A DNA stretch of 6,439 nt from Pseudomonadota bacterium (lineage in GTDB: Bacteria; Pseudomonadota; Gammaproteobacteria; Burkholderiales; Sulfuriferulaceae): the NCBI GenBank assembly GCA_021790625.1, contig JAJYGL010000054.1, forward strand, positions 1 to 6,439. Reading direction: 5' to 3'. The position numbers and the translations under genes were made by a program. The notes beneath the pieces were generated by a model, which was not told the origin of the DNA, searched no databases, and saw only the letters and a list, made by a program, of their open reading frames with translations. Shown here in pieces: positions 1 through 5,904 of this stretch (its first letter is position 1; the number at the start of each line of letters is the position of its first letter).

Positions 1-1014
1 GACAAGCGCGCTTTGTTGACCCGTGCGCTGGATTTGCCCTCGGTGAGCGACGGGGTGATACAGGGCGAAGGATTGCGTCTGGTTGCAAGAGGGAAAGATT
101 TTAGTGAAATCAAATCGTTTTCAGATGGTTTAAATGCAAAGTATGAACAAATTCCCCCTCGATTCGAGGATGCGTTCATCGATCTGCTGGGCAGGATATC
201 GGGCGGACATTCGGTGTTGGCGGACCGGTTTGGCAAGGTGGCCGATTTCGAAGGGAGCACGGTATCCTGTGAAGACTTGACGTGCCGGTTTGGCGAATTT
301 GTTGCCGCTGATGATGTGTCATTCCAGATTCGGCAGGGAGAAATTTTTGGCCTGTTGGGGCCGAATGGTGCGGGAAAATCGACCACATTCCGCATGCTGT
401 GCGGTTTGCTCAAGCCAACCTCCGGCGAGGCAAGGGTCATGAATATCGATTTGCGCCATGCCAGCGGTGCCGCCAAACGGCAACTCGGTTACATGGCGCA
501 GAAGTTTTCATTGTATGGGTTGTTGTCGGTGCAACAGAATCTGGCGTTTTTTGCCGGAGCTTACGGGCTGGATGGCGCAGAAGCACGCGCTCGTATGGAA
601 GAAATGGTGGAGATTTTTGAATTGCGGCCGTTTTTGTCCGCAGAGCCAGAACGGTTGCCTTTGGGAACCCGCCAGCGCCTGGCGCTCGCCTGTTCGCTGA
701 TGCACCGTCCGCCGGTCCTGTTTCTGGACGAACCCACGTCGGGCGTTGACCCGCTTACCCGGCGAGAATTCTGGACCCACATCAATGGCTTGGCGCGGCA
801 GGGTGTTACCGTGCTGGTGACCACCCATTTCATGGAAGAAGCCGAATATTGCGATCGCGTGGCGCTCATCCTGCAGGGCAAGGTGATTGCGCTCGACCAG
901 CCGGATGTGCTCAAACAGCAGGCGGTCAGTGCCGAACAGCCCGACCCGACGATGGAAGAAGCGTTTATCTATCTGATTGGTACGGCACGGGAAAAAATAG
1001 GGGTTGCGGTATGA
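1..1014 (+). CDS. ybhF: YbhF-type ABC exporter ATPase, C-terminal part (5' end outside window)
   Basis: This is the energy-supplying cytoplasmic subunit of an ABC-2 type exporter; it hydrolyses ATP to drive the YbhS/YbhR permease pair. The frame is open from base 1, so the gene is cut by the window edge and 337 codons remain. Codons 1 to about 65 resemble the tail of a first ATPase domain, ending in a PRFEDAFIDLLG stretch. A second complete ATPase domain follows: Walker A GPNGAGKST (codons 121-128 preceded by G120, lysine 126), Walker B LFLDEPTSGVDP (Asp243, Glu244) and H-loop histidine 276. The signature motif is LPLGTRQR (219-226) where most ABC proteins have LSGGQ. As I recall, the same substitution occurs in E. 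coli YbhF, so it is a family trait and not damage. The TTG at 13 is an internal codon, not a start. The stop overlaps the ybhS start as ATGA, which implies translational coupling. In E. coli, ybhGFSR has been linked to drug and Na+/Li+ export. The substrate here is unknown. Confidence 0.93.
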   Translation, partial: DKRALLTRALDLPSVSDGVIQGEGLRLVARGKDFSEIKSFSDGLNAKYEQIPPRFEDAFIDLLGRISGGHSVLADRFGKVADFEGSTVSCEDLTCRFGEFVAADDVSFQIRQGEIFGLLGPNGAGKSTTFRMLCGLLKPTSGEARVMNIDLRHASGAAKRQLGYMAQKFSLYGLLSVQQNLAFFAGAYGLDGAEARARMEEMVEIFELRPFLSAEPERLPLGTRQRLALACSLMHRPPVLFLDEPTSGVDPLTRREFWTHINGLARQGVTVLVTTHFMEEAEYCDRVALILQGKVIALDQPDVLKQQAVSAEQPDPTMEEAFIYLIGTAREKIGVAV

Positions 1015-2129
1015 CGAACGGCGGCGATTTTTCCGGCGTTCGTTTGCTGGCGTTGATGCGCAAGGAGTTTTTGCAAATCCTGCGCGACCCATCCACGCTG
1101 TTGATTGCGGTGGTGTTGCCGATTATCATCCTGTTTCTGTTTGCCTATGCGGTATCGCTTGATCTGGAGCACGTCAAAATTGGTGTGGCGCTGGAAACGA
1201 ACGATGCGCAGGCACAATCTCTGGCTGCCAGCTTTTCTGGCACGCGCTATTTTACGGTTACGCCAGCCCGTACCCGTCGGGCGCTTGAACCGTTGCTGGA
1301 AGCGGGTGAGTTGCGCGGCATTGTGGTGATTCCTGCCGATTTTGCACAACGCATTGTCCGCCCAGAGCAGGGGTTGATTCAGATTTTGACCGATGGTTCG
1401 CAGCCAAACACAGCCAATTTTGTCGCTGCGTATGCGCAAAATGTTTTGTTGCAATGGCTGTCTGACCGGCAAACGATCAATGGCGTGGTGCTGGTGCCTC
1501 GATTCTGGTTCAACCCGGACGTGGAAAGCCGCCGGTTTTTGGTACCGGGAGCATTGGCGGTGGTGATGACCATCATCGGCACGTTGTTGACGGCGCTGGT
1601 GGTGGCGCGCGAGTGGGAACGCGGCACCATGGAGGCGTTGATGTCCACACCGGTTTCGGTGTTGGAAATTCTGTTGGGTAAACTGGTGCCGTATTTTTTG
1701 TTGGGACTGGTGGCCATGTCGATTGCCAGCCTGCTGGCGGTGTTTTTGTTTCAGGTGCCGTTGCGCGGGTCATGGTGGGCGTTGTTGCTCGCCACTTGCC
1801 TGTTTCTGATTCCGGCGCTGGGGCAAGGTTTACTGATTTCGGTATTGAGCAAAAATCAGTTCATCGCGTCGCAATTCGCGCTTATTTCCGGTTATCTGCC
1901 CGCATTCATGTTGTCCGGGTTTCTGTTTGAGATTGATTCCATGCCGTGGCCGGTGCGCTGGCTGACCCACATCGTGCCAGCGCGCTATTTTGTGTCAACG
2001 TTGCAAACGGTATTTTTGGTGGGTAACGTTTGGGCGCTGTTCATCCCTGATATGTTGTCCATGCTGGGCATTGGTATGGTTTTTTTCCTGCTGGCGCGGC
2101 GCAAGCTGCATAAATCTCTGGAGGCTTGA
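1011..2129 (+). CDS. ybhS: YbhS, ABC-2 type exporter permease
   Basis: Inner-membrane permease of 372 residues that pairs with YbhR and is powered by YbhF; E. coli YbhS has about 377. The layout is typical of the ABC-2 family: a cytoplasmic start with KEFLQILRDPS, a first membrane helix at about 30-50, a periplasmic domain at about 51-172 containing LTDGSQPNTANF, then five helices near 176-198, 220-247, 255-279, 284-306 and 340-362. The cytoplasmic coupling segment REWERGTMEALMSTPV (200-215) and the late motif IVPARYFVSTLQ (321-332) match the E. coli protein as I remember it. I chose ATG 1011 because it overlaps the ybhF stop (ATGA), has AGGGG at 999-1003 seven bases upstream, and gives the family length. 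The frame is open further upstream to 849, but that would overlap ybhF. The substrate cannot be read from the sequence. Confidence 0.95.
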   Translation: MTNGGDFSGVRLLALMRKEFLQILRDPSTLLIAVVLPIIILFLFAYAVSLDLEHVKIGVALETNDAQAQSLAASFSGTRYFTVTPARTRRALEPLLEAGELRGIVVIPADFAQRIVRPEQGLIQILTDGSQPNTANFVAAYAQNVLLQWLSDRQTINGVVLVPRFWFNPDVESRRFLVPGALAVVMTIIGTLLTALVVAREWERGTMEALMSTPVSVLEILLGKLVPYFLLGLVAMSIASLLAVFLFQVPLRGSWWALLLATCLFLIPALGQGLLISVLSKNQFIASQFALISGYLPAFMLSGFLFEIDSMPWPVRWLTHIVPARYFVSTLQTVFLVGNVWALFIPDMLSMLGIGMVFFLLARRKLHKSLEA

Positions 2130-3245
2130 ATGTTTCGCTGGCTTTCTCCCGCCATCCGGGCCTTGATTGTCAAAGAATTGTTGAGCATTCTGCGCGATCC
2201 GAAGAGCCGCATGTTGCTGATTGGACCGCCGATTGCTCAGCTGTTGATATTTTCGTTTGCAGCGACGCTGGATTTGAATCATGCCGATATCGCGATATAC
2301 AATCGTGACAGTGGCGCATGGTCACGCGACTGGATCGAACGGGTAAGCGCTGCCAGCTTTGTGCATCAATTGTATCCGGTACACTCCGAGGCAGCCATGC
2401 GTGATCTGATTGCGCGTAAAAAAGTCATGGCCGGGCTGGAGATTGCTGAAACCGCCTCGCGCGACGTGGCAGCAGGGAGAACGGCCAGCGTGCAAGTGAT
2501 TCTGGATGGGCGCAGCGCAAACGCCAACCAGATTTTGCTGGCGTATCTTAGCAACATCAATGCCAATCTTAACGCCCAGCTTTATGCGGGCACGGTTTCC
2601 ATTGACGATCTGGCGCCAGTGCGGAACTGGTTTAATCCGAATCTGATTTATCAATGGTTTGTGGTGCCCGGCATTGGCGGTATTCTGGTGACCTTCATCA
2701 CGTTGTTGCTGACCGCACTGTCGATTGCGCGCGAACGCGAACTGGGGACGTTTGATCAATTGCTGGTGTCGCCCTGCACGCCAGGCGAAATTATCGTTGC
2801 CAAGATGGTGCCAGCGCTACTGGTTGGTATGGTGCTGGGTATTGTGATGAGCGTGATTGCCATGCTGTTGTTTCGGGTGCCCTTCACCGGCTCGTTTGGC
2901 TGGTTGGTATTCAGCATGTTTTTATATGTCTTGTCGGTTAATGGCATTGGTTTGATGCTGTCTGCGGTGTGTAATACACAGCAACAGGCAATTTTGGGCA
3001 CGTTTACGCTGGTGGTACCAAGTGTGCTGATGTCCGGTTTTGCCACACCGGTCGAAAATATGCCGGCATTTTTGCAATGGCTGTCACAGGGTATTCCACT
3101 GAAATATTATCTGCTTATTTTGCAAGGCAGTTTTTTGAAGGATTTGCCCTGGTATGTTATTTGGGCAAATGACTGGCCTTTGATGATTATTGCGACGGTG
3201 ACATTGACCGCTGCCGTATGGTTTGTACGCGGGCGTTTGCAATGA
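2130..3245 (+). CDS. ybhR: YbhR, ABC-2 type exporter permease
   Basis: Second permease subunit, 371 residues (E. coli YbhR is about 368), expected to form a heterodimer with YbhS in the inner membrane. Features in order: cytoplasmic KELLSILRDPKSR (15-27), helix 1 at about 28-48, a periplasmic domain to about 174 with VILDGRSANANQI and the RNWFNPNLIYQWFVVPG segment (165-181), then helices near 176-199, 223-248, 255-280, 284-305 and 346-366. The coupling segment is RERELGTFDQLLVSP (201-215). CNTQQQAILG (281-290) and SGFATPVENMP (302-312) closely match YbhR, which separates it from YbhS. The start ATG directly follows the ybhS TGA and has GGAGG at 2120-2124, five bases upstream, inside the end of ybhS. 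It is the third gene of the same operon. After its TGA the same frame stays open for 61 more codons (see findings), but the family length is already complete at this stop. Confidence 0.95.
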   Translation: MFRWLSPAIRALIVKELLSILRDPKSRMLLIGPPIAQLLIFSFAATLDLNHADIAIYNRDSGAWSRDWIERVSAASFVHQLYPVHSEAAMRDLIARKKVMAGLEIAETASRDVAAGRTASVQVILDGRSANANQILLAYLSNINANLNAQLYAGTVSIDDLAPVRNWFNPNLIYQWFVVPGIGGILVTFITLLLTALSIARERELGTFDQLLVSPCTPGEIIVAKMVPALLVGMVLGIVMSVIAMLLFRVPFTGSFGWLVFSMFLYVLSVNGIGLMLSAVCNTQQQAILGTFTLVVPSVLMSGFATPVENMPAFLQWLSQGIPLKYYLLILQGSFLKDLPWYVIWANDWPLMIIATVTLTAAVWFVRGRLQ

Positions 3246-3269
3246 GATTTTGCAGGCAATGGTTGCATC

Positions 3270-3329
3270 GAGATTTGTTGCGCCGAGGTTTGTTGCGCCG
3301 GGGTTCGCTGCACTGGGGTTTGTTGCGTT
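3270..3329 (+). repeat. 15-bp imperfect tandem repeat, four clear units
   Basis: Four adjoining 15-base units follow the ybhR stop: GAGATTTGTTGCGCC (3270), GAGGTTTGTTGCGCC (3285), GGGGTTCGCTGCACT (3300) and GGGGTTTGTTGCGTT (3315). Units 1 and 2 differ at one base; units 2 and 4 differ at three. Flanking 15-mers at 3255-3269 (core GGTTGC) and 3330-3344 (core TTTTGCGC) look like decayed copies, so the array may span 3255-3344. Because the unit is a multiple of three, all three forward frames stay open across the clear units and each reads as a five-residue peptide repeat. The array could be simple slippage sequence, a protein-binding array, or coding. Nothing visible settles this. Confidence 0.85.
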
Positions 3330-3350
3330 AATATTTTTTGCGCGTTGTTA

Positions 3351-3371
3351 AGGAAGCACCGATGTGTTCCT
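3351..3371 (+). other. Small stem-loop in the ybhR to outer-membrane-factor gap
   Basis: AGGAA, a bulged G, then CAC on the left arm can pair with GTGTTCCT on the right arm, giving eight base pairs closed by a CGAT tetraloop. No T-run follows on either strand, so it does not look like an intrinsic terminator. It lies about 57 bases before the start of the downstream gene and could be an mRNA processing or stabilising hairpin, or chance. Confidence 0.35.
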
Positions 3372-3427
3372 CCAGATCGTTGTCGTGATCATATGGAAAT
3401 AATCGGTGGTTTTCTAAAGGTGGGAAA

Positions 3428-4825
3428 ATGAAAAAAATCGCGATGATGGTGTTATATGGATACCTGCTCGCAGGGGCGACCGCTTGCACTGTGGGGCCGA
3501 ATTATCATAAACCGGATATGCCCGTAGGGAAGGGCTGGAGCGAAAAACAGGCGGCAGGGCAGATCGGTCAGCACGAATGGTGGCGCGGTCTGCACGATGC
3601 CACGCTAGACAGGCTGGTCAATGGTGCGCTGGCAGGAAATCCTGATTGGCAGGCGGCGCGCGGTCGTATTCGGCAGGCACGTGCACAGCGCGATGCCGTG
3701 CAGTCAGCGTTGGCACCACAGTTGGGGGCAATGGGATATGTGAATGCGCTGCGTCAGACGGAAAACGGCATCATGCCGCTTAAACAGTTCCCCATCATTC
3801 CGCGTGACGCCAACATTTATGACGCTGAATTTGACGCCAGTTGGGAAATCGATCTGTTTGGCGGCTTGCGCCGTCGCGTAGAAGCCGCGCGCGCGCAACA
3901 GGCAGCCAGTGTCGCCAGCGCACAAGATCTGCGGGAAAGCCTGATTGCTGAAGTGGTGCGTGATTATTTGACGCTACGCGGACAACAGCACGAACTCAGA
4001 GCATTGCAGAATCAATTATCCGTGGTGGACGCTCAATGCGAGCTGCTGCGTCAACGTGTTGCCTCTGGGGATGTTGCCGCCTATCTGCTTGACGCGGCTT
4101 TGCAACAGCGTGAACAAATGGCAGCCAGCTTGCCCGGTATGCAGGCCGGGCTGCGTGCACAGGCGATGGCTTTGGCCGTTCTGGAAGGTGAATTACCGGA
4201 AAGTGAGCTTGGTTTGTTGAATAGCTCGGCTGGCTGGCCGGTGTTGATGCCCTTTCCGGTGGGCGAGCGCGCAGACGTCTTGCGTCGTCGGCCGGATGTT
4301 CGGGTGGCAGAGCGTCAACTGGCCGCTGCAACGGCTGACATTGGCGTGGCTACCGATGAATGGTTTCCCCATTTGATATTAAATGCCAGCGCCGGTTATC
4401 AGGCGTTGCAACCGGGCCAACTGTGGCAATCGAGCAGTCAGACAGGGTCAATCATGCCATTGATTTCATGGCAGATTCTTAATGGCGGGAAAGTCAGGGC
4501 AGATATTCATGCAGCCAAAGCGCAACAGGATATTGCCGCCAAAGCTTACGTCAAAACAGTACTCGCTGCTTTGGATGACGCAGAACAGGCGTTGTCAAAT
4601 TATCATCAGATGCTGGATAGCGTCAGGCATCAGGAATTGGCATTTGCTGCTGCGCAACGTGCGGCTGACCGCGCCAATCAGCGCTTTCAGGCCGGGGATA
4701 CCAACCGTCAGGACATGTTAAGCGCACAATTGGCGCTGGACGATGCACAATTATTGCTGGCGCAGGCCCGCACCGAGGCAGCCGTGGACATGGTAGCGCT
4801 ACGCAAGGCATTGGGCGGCGCATAA
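3428..4825 (+). CDS. RND/ABC-type efflux outer-membrane factor lipoprotein (NodT/OprM family)
   Basis: This 465-residue protein should form a trimeric outer-membrane channel with a long periplasmic alpha-helical tunnel, the exit duct of a tripartite exporter. A signal peptide (residues 1-19) ends in ATAC, a lipobox-like site with Cys20 as the lipidated residue. CTVGPNYHKP directly after it is the usual mature start of this family. Two outer-membrane-efflux repeats follow. The first carries SWEIDLFGGLRRR (138-150) and the second LRRRPDVRVAERQLAAA (285-301) with EWFPHL (311-316). Helical, Ala/Gln-rich stretches such as 150-250 and 360-465 fit the tunnel coils. ATG 3428 is preceded by AAAGG at 3416-3420, seven bases upstream, and gives the expected signal peptide. 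The gene lies 182 bases after ybhR on the same strand with no convincing terminator between them, so it probably belongs to the YbhFSR exporter. It could instead serve another pump. The family is clear; the exact subfamily name is not. Confidence 0.93.
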   Translation: MKKIAMMVLYGYLLAGATACTVGPNYHKPDMPVGKGWSEKQAAGQIGQHEWWRGLHDATLDRLVNGALAGNPDWQAARGRIRQARAQRDAVQSALAPQLGAMGYVNALRQTENGIMPLKQFPIIPRDANIYDAEFDASWEIDLFGGLRRRVEAARAQQAASVASAQDLRESLIAEVVRDYLTLRGQQHELRALQNQLSVVDAQCELLRQRVASGDVAAYLLDAALQQREQMAASLPGMQAGLRAQAMALAVLEGELPESELGLLNSSAGWPVLMPFPVGERADVLRRRPDVRVAERQLAAATADIGVATDEWFPHLILNASAGYQALQPGQLWQSSSQTGSIMPLISWQILNGGKVRADIHAAKAQQDIAAKAYVKTVLAALDDAEQALSNYHQMLDSVRHQELAFAAAQRAADRANQRFQAGDTNRQDMLSAQLALDDAQLLLAQARTEAAVDMVALRKALGGA

Positions 4826-4845
4826 GCGGAATTTTGATGCGAGGC

Positions 4846-4880
4846 GTGATGATAATAACAAAGTGTGATGATGACAATAA
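4846..4880 (+). repeat. Imperfect direct repeat, GTGATGAT…AATAA
   Basis: GTGATGATAATAA (4846-4858) recurs as GTGATGATGACAATAA (4865-4880), identical except for three extra bases, with a 19-base period. It sits just after the outer-membrane-factor gene in an AT-rich gap. The function is unknown and it may be chance low-complexity sequence. A separate 13-mer, TTTTGATGCGAGG (4832) and TTTTGATGCAAGG (4894), brackets it with one mismatch between copies. Confidence 0.4.
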
Positions 4881-4896
4881 TGTTTTTTTTGTTTTT

Positions 4897-4926
4897 TGAT
4901 GCAAGGTTATAGCATCATGTTTTTTA
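4897..4926 (+). terminator. Weak candidate intrinsic terminator after the exporter genes
   Basis: TGATGC (4897-4902) pairs with GCATCA (4912-4917) across a nine-base loop, and TGTTTTTT follows at 4918-4925. The stem has only six pairs, three of them G-C, so it is weak. Its position 72 bases past the outer-membrane-factor stop and before the phn genes fits the end of the exporter operon. A competing inverted repeat, ATAGC (4909-4913) with GCTAT (4928-4932), overlaps it. Confidence 0.35.
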
Positions 4927-4985
4927 CGCTATGGTTTGGCTGTGCCCCGATTGCCATCCATTTGCTTCATAAAAAGTTAATTCTG

Positions 4986-5019
4986 CTGAAACATTGACGT
5001 CATAAACGCGGATTAGACT
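4986..5019 (+). promoter_or_regulatory. Candidate degenerate Pho box and -10 element upstream of phnC
   Basis: The PhoB binding consensus is two CTGTCAT half-sites separated by four A/T-rich bases. Here CTGAAAC (4986-4992), ATTG, then ACGTCAT (4997-5003) match 4 of 7 and 5 of 7 half-site positions with correct spacing. TAGACT (5014-5019, 4 of 6 to TATAAT) begins 11 bases after the second half-site, the geometry used by PhoB-dependent promoters where the Pho box replaces the -35. A TTGACG (4994-4999) inside it has no well-spaced -10. The match is weak, and it is supported mainly by sitting in front of a phosphonate uptake operon. Confidence 0.3.
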
Positions 5020-5070
5020 TCGTGCATCATTCGTTATCAATTTAGTAGATTGATATGAAAATGTTTGCAC

Positions 5071-5076
5071 AGGAGG
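5071..5076 (+). promoter_or_regulatory. Strong ribosome binding site that fixes the phnC start
   Basis: AGGAGG, close to the ideal Shine-Dalgarno sequence, lies six bases before ATG 5083. It is three bases before the in-frame GTG 5080 and downstream of the in-frame TTG 5065, so it supports ATG 5083 as the start. Confidence 0.8.
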
Positions 5077-5082
5077 TGCGTG

Positions 5083-5877
5083 ATGATACAACTTCAAGAA
5101 GTCAGCATGACATTTCCTGGCGGGATAACTGCTCTACACCCCCTTTCCATCATATTCGGACGCGGCGAATTTACCGTTTTACTGGGTTCTTCGGGTGCGG
5201 GAAAATCGACCTTATTGCGTTGCTTGAATTTTTTGAATCAACCATCGGGTGGCCGTATCACGATAGCCGGCATTGGTGAATTGCGTCACGGCAATGTATT
5301 GCGTCAGCACCGTTGCCGCGCCGGCATGGTTTTTCAACACCATCATCTGATTGCGCGACAGAGTGCGCTGCAGAACGTTCTGTTGGGGCGCCTTGGTTAT
5401 CATTCGACATGGCGCAGCTTGTTTCCATTATCGCGCAGCGAGCGTTATATCGCACTTGAGGCGCTGGATCGCGTCGGACTTTTACACAAGGCCATGGAGC
5501 GTGTGGACAGTTTGAGTGGTGGTGAACAGCAGCGTGTCGGTATTGCCCGCGTGCTGGCGCAAAAACCCCAGATCATATTGGCAGACGAGCCCGTTGCAAG
5601 CCTGGATCCTGCGTCTGCTCACAATGTGTTGTCATTGTTGCGCGACATATGCAAAGAAGGAAATATTTCAGCGATCATAAGTTTGCATCAAGTTGATCTT
5701 GCACGACATTATTCTGACCGCATCGTCGGTATGCGAGCGGGAAAAGTGGTGCTGGATGGCAAGCCGGAACAGTTCTCCGAACGAGACCTTGCCGAATTGT
5801 ATAGTCAAAGCATCCCCTCAGATACACAGAAATCCATTGAACCTGAAAAACAAGCAATTCTGTCTTTTAATCTGTAA
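5083..5877 (+). CDS. phnC: PhnC, phosphonate ABC importer ATP-binding protein
   Basis: Cytoplasmic ATPase, 264 residues, that powers uptake of phosphonates or related reduced-phosphorus compounds with PhnD and PhnE. Every ABC motif is present and canonical: Walker A GSSGAGKST (35-43), Q-loop Gln85 in MVFQHHHLI, signature LSGGEQQR (144-151), Walker B IILADEP (164-170), D-loop SLD (173-175) and H-loop His202. The NVLLGRLGYHSTWRSLF segment (98-114) after the Q-loop is characteristic of PhnC and separates it from other import ATPases. The last 20 or so residues form a polar tail (SIPSDTQKSIEPEKQAILSF) with no recognised domain. The gene opens a new operon after a 257-base gap and is followed 27 bases later by phnD. 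The candidate Pho box upstream would fit control by phosphate starvation. The substrate (2-aminoethylphosphonate, other phosphonates, phosphite) cannot be told from the ATPase. Confidence 0.95.
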   Translation: MIQLQEVSMTFPGGITALHPLSIIFGRGEFTVLLGSSGAGKSTLLRCLNFLNQPSGGRITIAGIGELRHGNVLRQHRCRAGMVFQHHHLIARQSALQNVLLGRLGYHSTWRSLFPLSRSERYIALEALDRVGLLHKAMERVDSLSGGEQQRVGIARVLAQKPQIILADEPVASLDPASAHNVLSLLRDICKEGNISAIISLHQVDLARHYSDRIVGMRAGKVVLDGKPEQFSERDLAELYSQSIPSDTQKSIEPEKQAILSFNL

Positions 5878-5904
5878 GTTAACCTGCAACCATGGAGAAT
5901 GGGA

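Noticed and set aside
849..1010. Upstream extension of the ybhS frame into ybhF
   Set aside because: It would overlap the conserved ybhF C-terminus by 160 bases; ATG 1011 has a ribosome site, coupling overlap and family-length product.
508..1092. Long open frame on the - strand opposite ybhF
   Set aside because: It lies antisense to a clearly conserved ATPase, its product is low in recognisable features, and it is the usual shadow of a GC-balanced coding gene.
3107..3313. - strand open frame across the 15-bp repeats (Gln/Thr/Ala-rich repeat peptide)
   Set aside because: It runs into the end of ybhR on the opposite strand and its low-complexity start only reflects the repeat unit; no promoter or ribosome site seen.
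3328..3333. TAATAT as a -10 element for the outer-membrane-factor gene
   Set aside because: No acceptable -35 at 16-18 bases upstream; the surrounding sequence is the decaying repeat array.
4909..4932. ATAGC/GCTAT inverted repeat as an antiterminator partner of the 4897-4917 hairpin
   Set aside because: Only five pairs with a 14-base loop; two weak overlapping hairpins in AT-rich sequence are expected by chance and no leader peptide or aptamer is visible.
5065..5082. TTG 5065 or GTG 5080 as the phnC start
   Set aside because: The AGGAGG at 5071-5076 lies after the TTG and only three bases before the GTG; ATG 5083 has proper spacing and the usual PhnC N-terminus.
5055..5279. Forward open frame of 74 codons overlapping the start of phnC
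   Set aside because: It is out of frame with phnC, lacks its own ribosome site, and its product shows no conserved features.
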